DNA from: Acanthaster planci
Lineage: Eukaryota; Echinodermata; Asteroidea; Valvatida; Acanthasteridae
DNA length: 60,000 bases
Direction: 5' to 3'
Assembly: GCF_001949145.1 (NCBI RefSeq)
Contig: NW_019091386.1
Location: forward strand, 81,465-141,464
A program made the translations under genes and the position numbers. The notes beneath the pieces are model-generated. The model did no database searches. It saw only the letters and a program-made list of their open reading frames with translations, and had not been told where the DNA came from. This document shows positions 58,232 through 60,000 of this stretch, piece after piece (the stretch's first letter is position 1; each line of letters begins with the position of its first letter).

Positions 58232-58996
58232 ATGGCTTCCTTTCGTCTACCCAAGATCGACGACTTGAAGTCGACAGTGGCTGATCAACAGAATGAGAAA
58301 CGCAGACGGATATCGACCGGGTCTATGCACAGTGGTCGGTCTGGGAGCCTGGAGCCTTCACCGCCCACGATCGACAAGGCCCGACCCGCTACTGTTAGAC
58401 GGACTCTCAAACGATCCATGTCGGTACCAGGACTGCCGTTGAGTGTCAGTGATCGCTCCTCTCTCCAGGACACGCACGCCCAGCGAGGAACGAATAACCC
58501 CCGTGGGGTGGGGATAAGCAGACTTGAGAATGAGCATCTGCTGGAGAACAAACGAAGGGACATAAGGGTCCGCGCCGAGAGGGAATTCCGCGCCGTGTCG
58601 GCCAGGGTGAGCGATTTCTGCACACGTGCCGCTGCCGCCAGCGTCGACCTGCGAGACGATCGACTGATCGACACTGTCGACTGCATGGAAGATGCAAACA
58701 TCGCAGCCGAGCGCCTCTTCCTGAATAACACCACGCTCCGAAAACCCAGACGGAGCGGTTTCATGCCGAATATCTACCAGAGTCCAACGGGGACTTTAGC
58801 CCACCCACAACAAGAACTCCAGCCTGATCACGGGCACGATGCTTCTCACAGCCTCCCCGGACGTGACTTAGACGACGAGGAGGCAGCTAATGAGATGGTT
58901 GAGAGAATAAGTCGATGGTTAGAAGATGTGGAGAGACTAAAAAGAGAGCCATGTGAAGATTTAGCTGCCGGAGTATCACTCATTGCTCTCACGTAA
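58232..58996 (+). CDS. Uncharacterised 254-residue basic protein, single coding exon
   Basis: I do not recognise this protein. The N-terminus (MASFRLPKIDDLKSTV) and the stretch to about residue 90 are Ser/Arg-rich and likely disordered, including KRRRISTGS and RRTLKRSMSVPG, which look like basic phosphosites. Residues about 95-170 are predicted mostly helical (ENEHLLENKRRDIRVRAERE, RAVSARVSDFCTRAAAAS). The acidic C-terminus EEAANEMVERISRWLEDVER is amphipathic and loosely recalls the C-terminal WLRGVE motif of vertebrate PRR18; the rest does not match. No signal peptide or membrane segment. The start is the first ATG after an in-frame TAA at 58193 with purine at -3. High GC and the AATAAA at 59181 support a real gene. 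Confidence 0.7.
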   Translation: MASFRLPKIDDLKSTVADQQNEKRRRISTGSMHSGRSGSLEPSPPTIDKARPATVRRTLKRSMSVPGLPLSVSDRSSLQDTHAQRGTNNPRGVGISRLENEHLLENKRRDIRVRAEREFRAVSARVSDFCTRAAAASVDLRDDRLIDTVDCMEDANIAAERLFLNNTTLRKPRRSGFMPNIYQSPTGTLAHPQQELQPDHGHDASHSLPGRDLDDEEAANEMVERISRWLEDVERLKREPCEDLAAGVSLIALT

Positions 58997-59180
58997 ACAC
59001 GACTCCGATATTCTAAGTTTTATTGTTTTCATTTGTACTAATTCAAAGATTCTTCGTTTATTTTTTACTGTGATATGTATTTTGATTGATTACACAGAGT
59101 ACGGGTACTTTGTTTTAAGTCGAGCTGAGTTTTTTAAATGAGATGTATAGCCTATGAAGAATAACAAAATCACAAAGTAG

Positions 59181-59186
59181 AATAAA
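59181..59186 (+). terminator. Candidate polyadenylation signal of the last gene
   Basis: Canonical AATAAA 185 bases after the stop codon at 58996, giving a short 3' UTR. Confidence 0.55.
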
Positions 59187-59209
59187 GGAATACCTGCTAT
59201 GTTCATGAT

Positions 59210-60000
59210 GTATGAAAAAAGAAGGTTTCTATACGTGTATCCTGTGTCCTTCCTGTATGGTCACAAATATATGTATTTCGAGAGAAATATTGCCAACAGT
59301 AGAAAAGCATTTTTATAATTAAAAATAGGTACATTTTACTATCATCACTGGACGGAGAAAATGGGTATCTTCTGAACTGGGCTCGAAAATAGTCGTTGAG
59401 ACTCTATCAAGATTCCAAATCAAGATGTATTGGCTACCAACGTCGATAAAGCGATATTGTGTAGTTACAGTGCTTGTGTGCTTTTCAATGTCAAGATCCC
59501 ATGTACAGGCGTTGGAATCAAACTGTGAGAAACACAATATTTCAGTTGGTATTTGGGCTTTTTTTAAAAACACAATCACTATAGAGATTATGATCGCGTC
59601 CAAATCATGTGTCTATTGGTCTCCACTGATTTTTATCCATGATCACGTGCTAACAATAGATACAGCCGTATCTTTCACTATCAGCGGCAAAATAGTTTTG
59701 GAAAAAAAATTAATAGTAACAGTAATGTACGCCCTCTTGAGTCAAATTCCATGATATTCGGTCAAAAGTGGTGTACTCTGTCGCCCTCTAACGTTCCACG
59801 TAAGTTACGACAAACTTTCATTGATCAATATGTAGTGCACCACCTTACCACACTCATTTAAAAATCAATAACTTTAGATCTCTTTTTTTCTCATGCGTAT
59901 GTACTTTTAAGTGAGTACACCTTTTTGGCTGTTGCAGAATGGGTGGAAACAATTGCATAGTGAGCCTATAGTTACAAACGTGAAAAGCTGGCGTACGGGA
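59210..60000. other. Non-coding sequence at the right edge
   Basis: AT-rich DNA without a supportable gene; an open frame at 59425-59754 has no recognisable motif and the composition of non-coding DNA. Confidence 0.4.

Noticed and set aside
58285-58764. 159-codon minus-strand frame
   Set aside because: Shadow of the last gene; the plus-strand frame has the better start, UTR and polyadenylation signal.
1-60000. CRISPR array, prophage, operon or rRNA
   Set aside because: Nothing of the kind is visible; gene structure is eukaryotic throughout.

Overview
This window is animal genomic DNA. It shows long introns with GT/AG junctions, metazoan-type multidomain proteins, canonical AATAAA signals and several families of small non-autonomous DNA transposons. 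The gene content (a Tudor/MYND germline protein, an augmin subunit and an SH3BP2 adaptor) points to a bilaterian. The many TACATGTA-like and TAGGCCTA palindromes in the non-coding DNA remind me of echinoderm genomes, perhaps a sea star. That is an impression only; an amphioxus or hemichordate is not excluded.

Layout. (1) 198-13274, plus strand: the 3' 20 coding exons of a TDRD1-like gene, truncated at its 5' end by the window edge. The visible product is about 2,227 residues: RRM, a roughly 600-residue disordered linker, a MYND zinc finger, six extended Tudor domains and a C-terminal coiled coil. (2) 14.5-20.6 kb: intergenic DNA with two TTAA-flanked piggyBac-like miniature elements, a hAT transposase C-terminal fragment and tRNA-like repeats. 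(3) 20605-32078, minus strand: a complete 18-exon HAUS8 (augmin subunit) gene. Its last ten exons match the whole of vertebrate HAUS8, and eight upstream exons add about 305 residues at the N-terminus. (4) About 33.0-52.4 kb, plus strand: SH3BP2, head-to-head with HAUS8, with a 5' non-coding exon, a 7-kb first intron and 14 coding exons giving 574 residues (PH, proline-rich linker with a tankyrase-binding motif, SH2). (5) 58232-58996, plus strand: a single-exon ORF of 254 residues that I do not recognise, with a probable spliced 5' UTR.

I reconstructed all three spliced genes by hand. In each, exon phases agree at every junction and total coding length is a multiple of three, which is good internal support. 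Gene 1 and HAUS8 are convergent; HAUS8 and SH3BP2 are divergent. The genes have unrelated roles (piRNA/germ granule, spindle microtubule nucleation, tyrosine-kinase signalling), so I see no operon-like system. The most notable items are the RRM-MYND-six-Tudor protein with uneven cage conservation, the long HAUS8 N-terminus, and the conserved tankyrase motif in an invertebrate SH3BP2. No CRISPR array, rRNA or convincing functional tRNA gene was seen.
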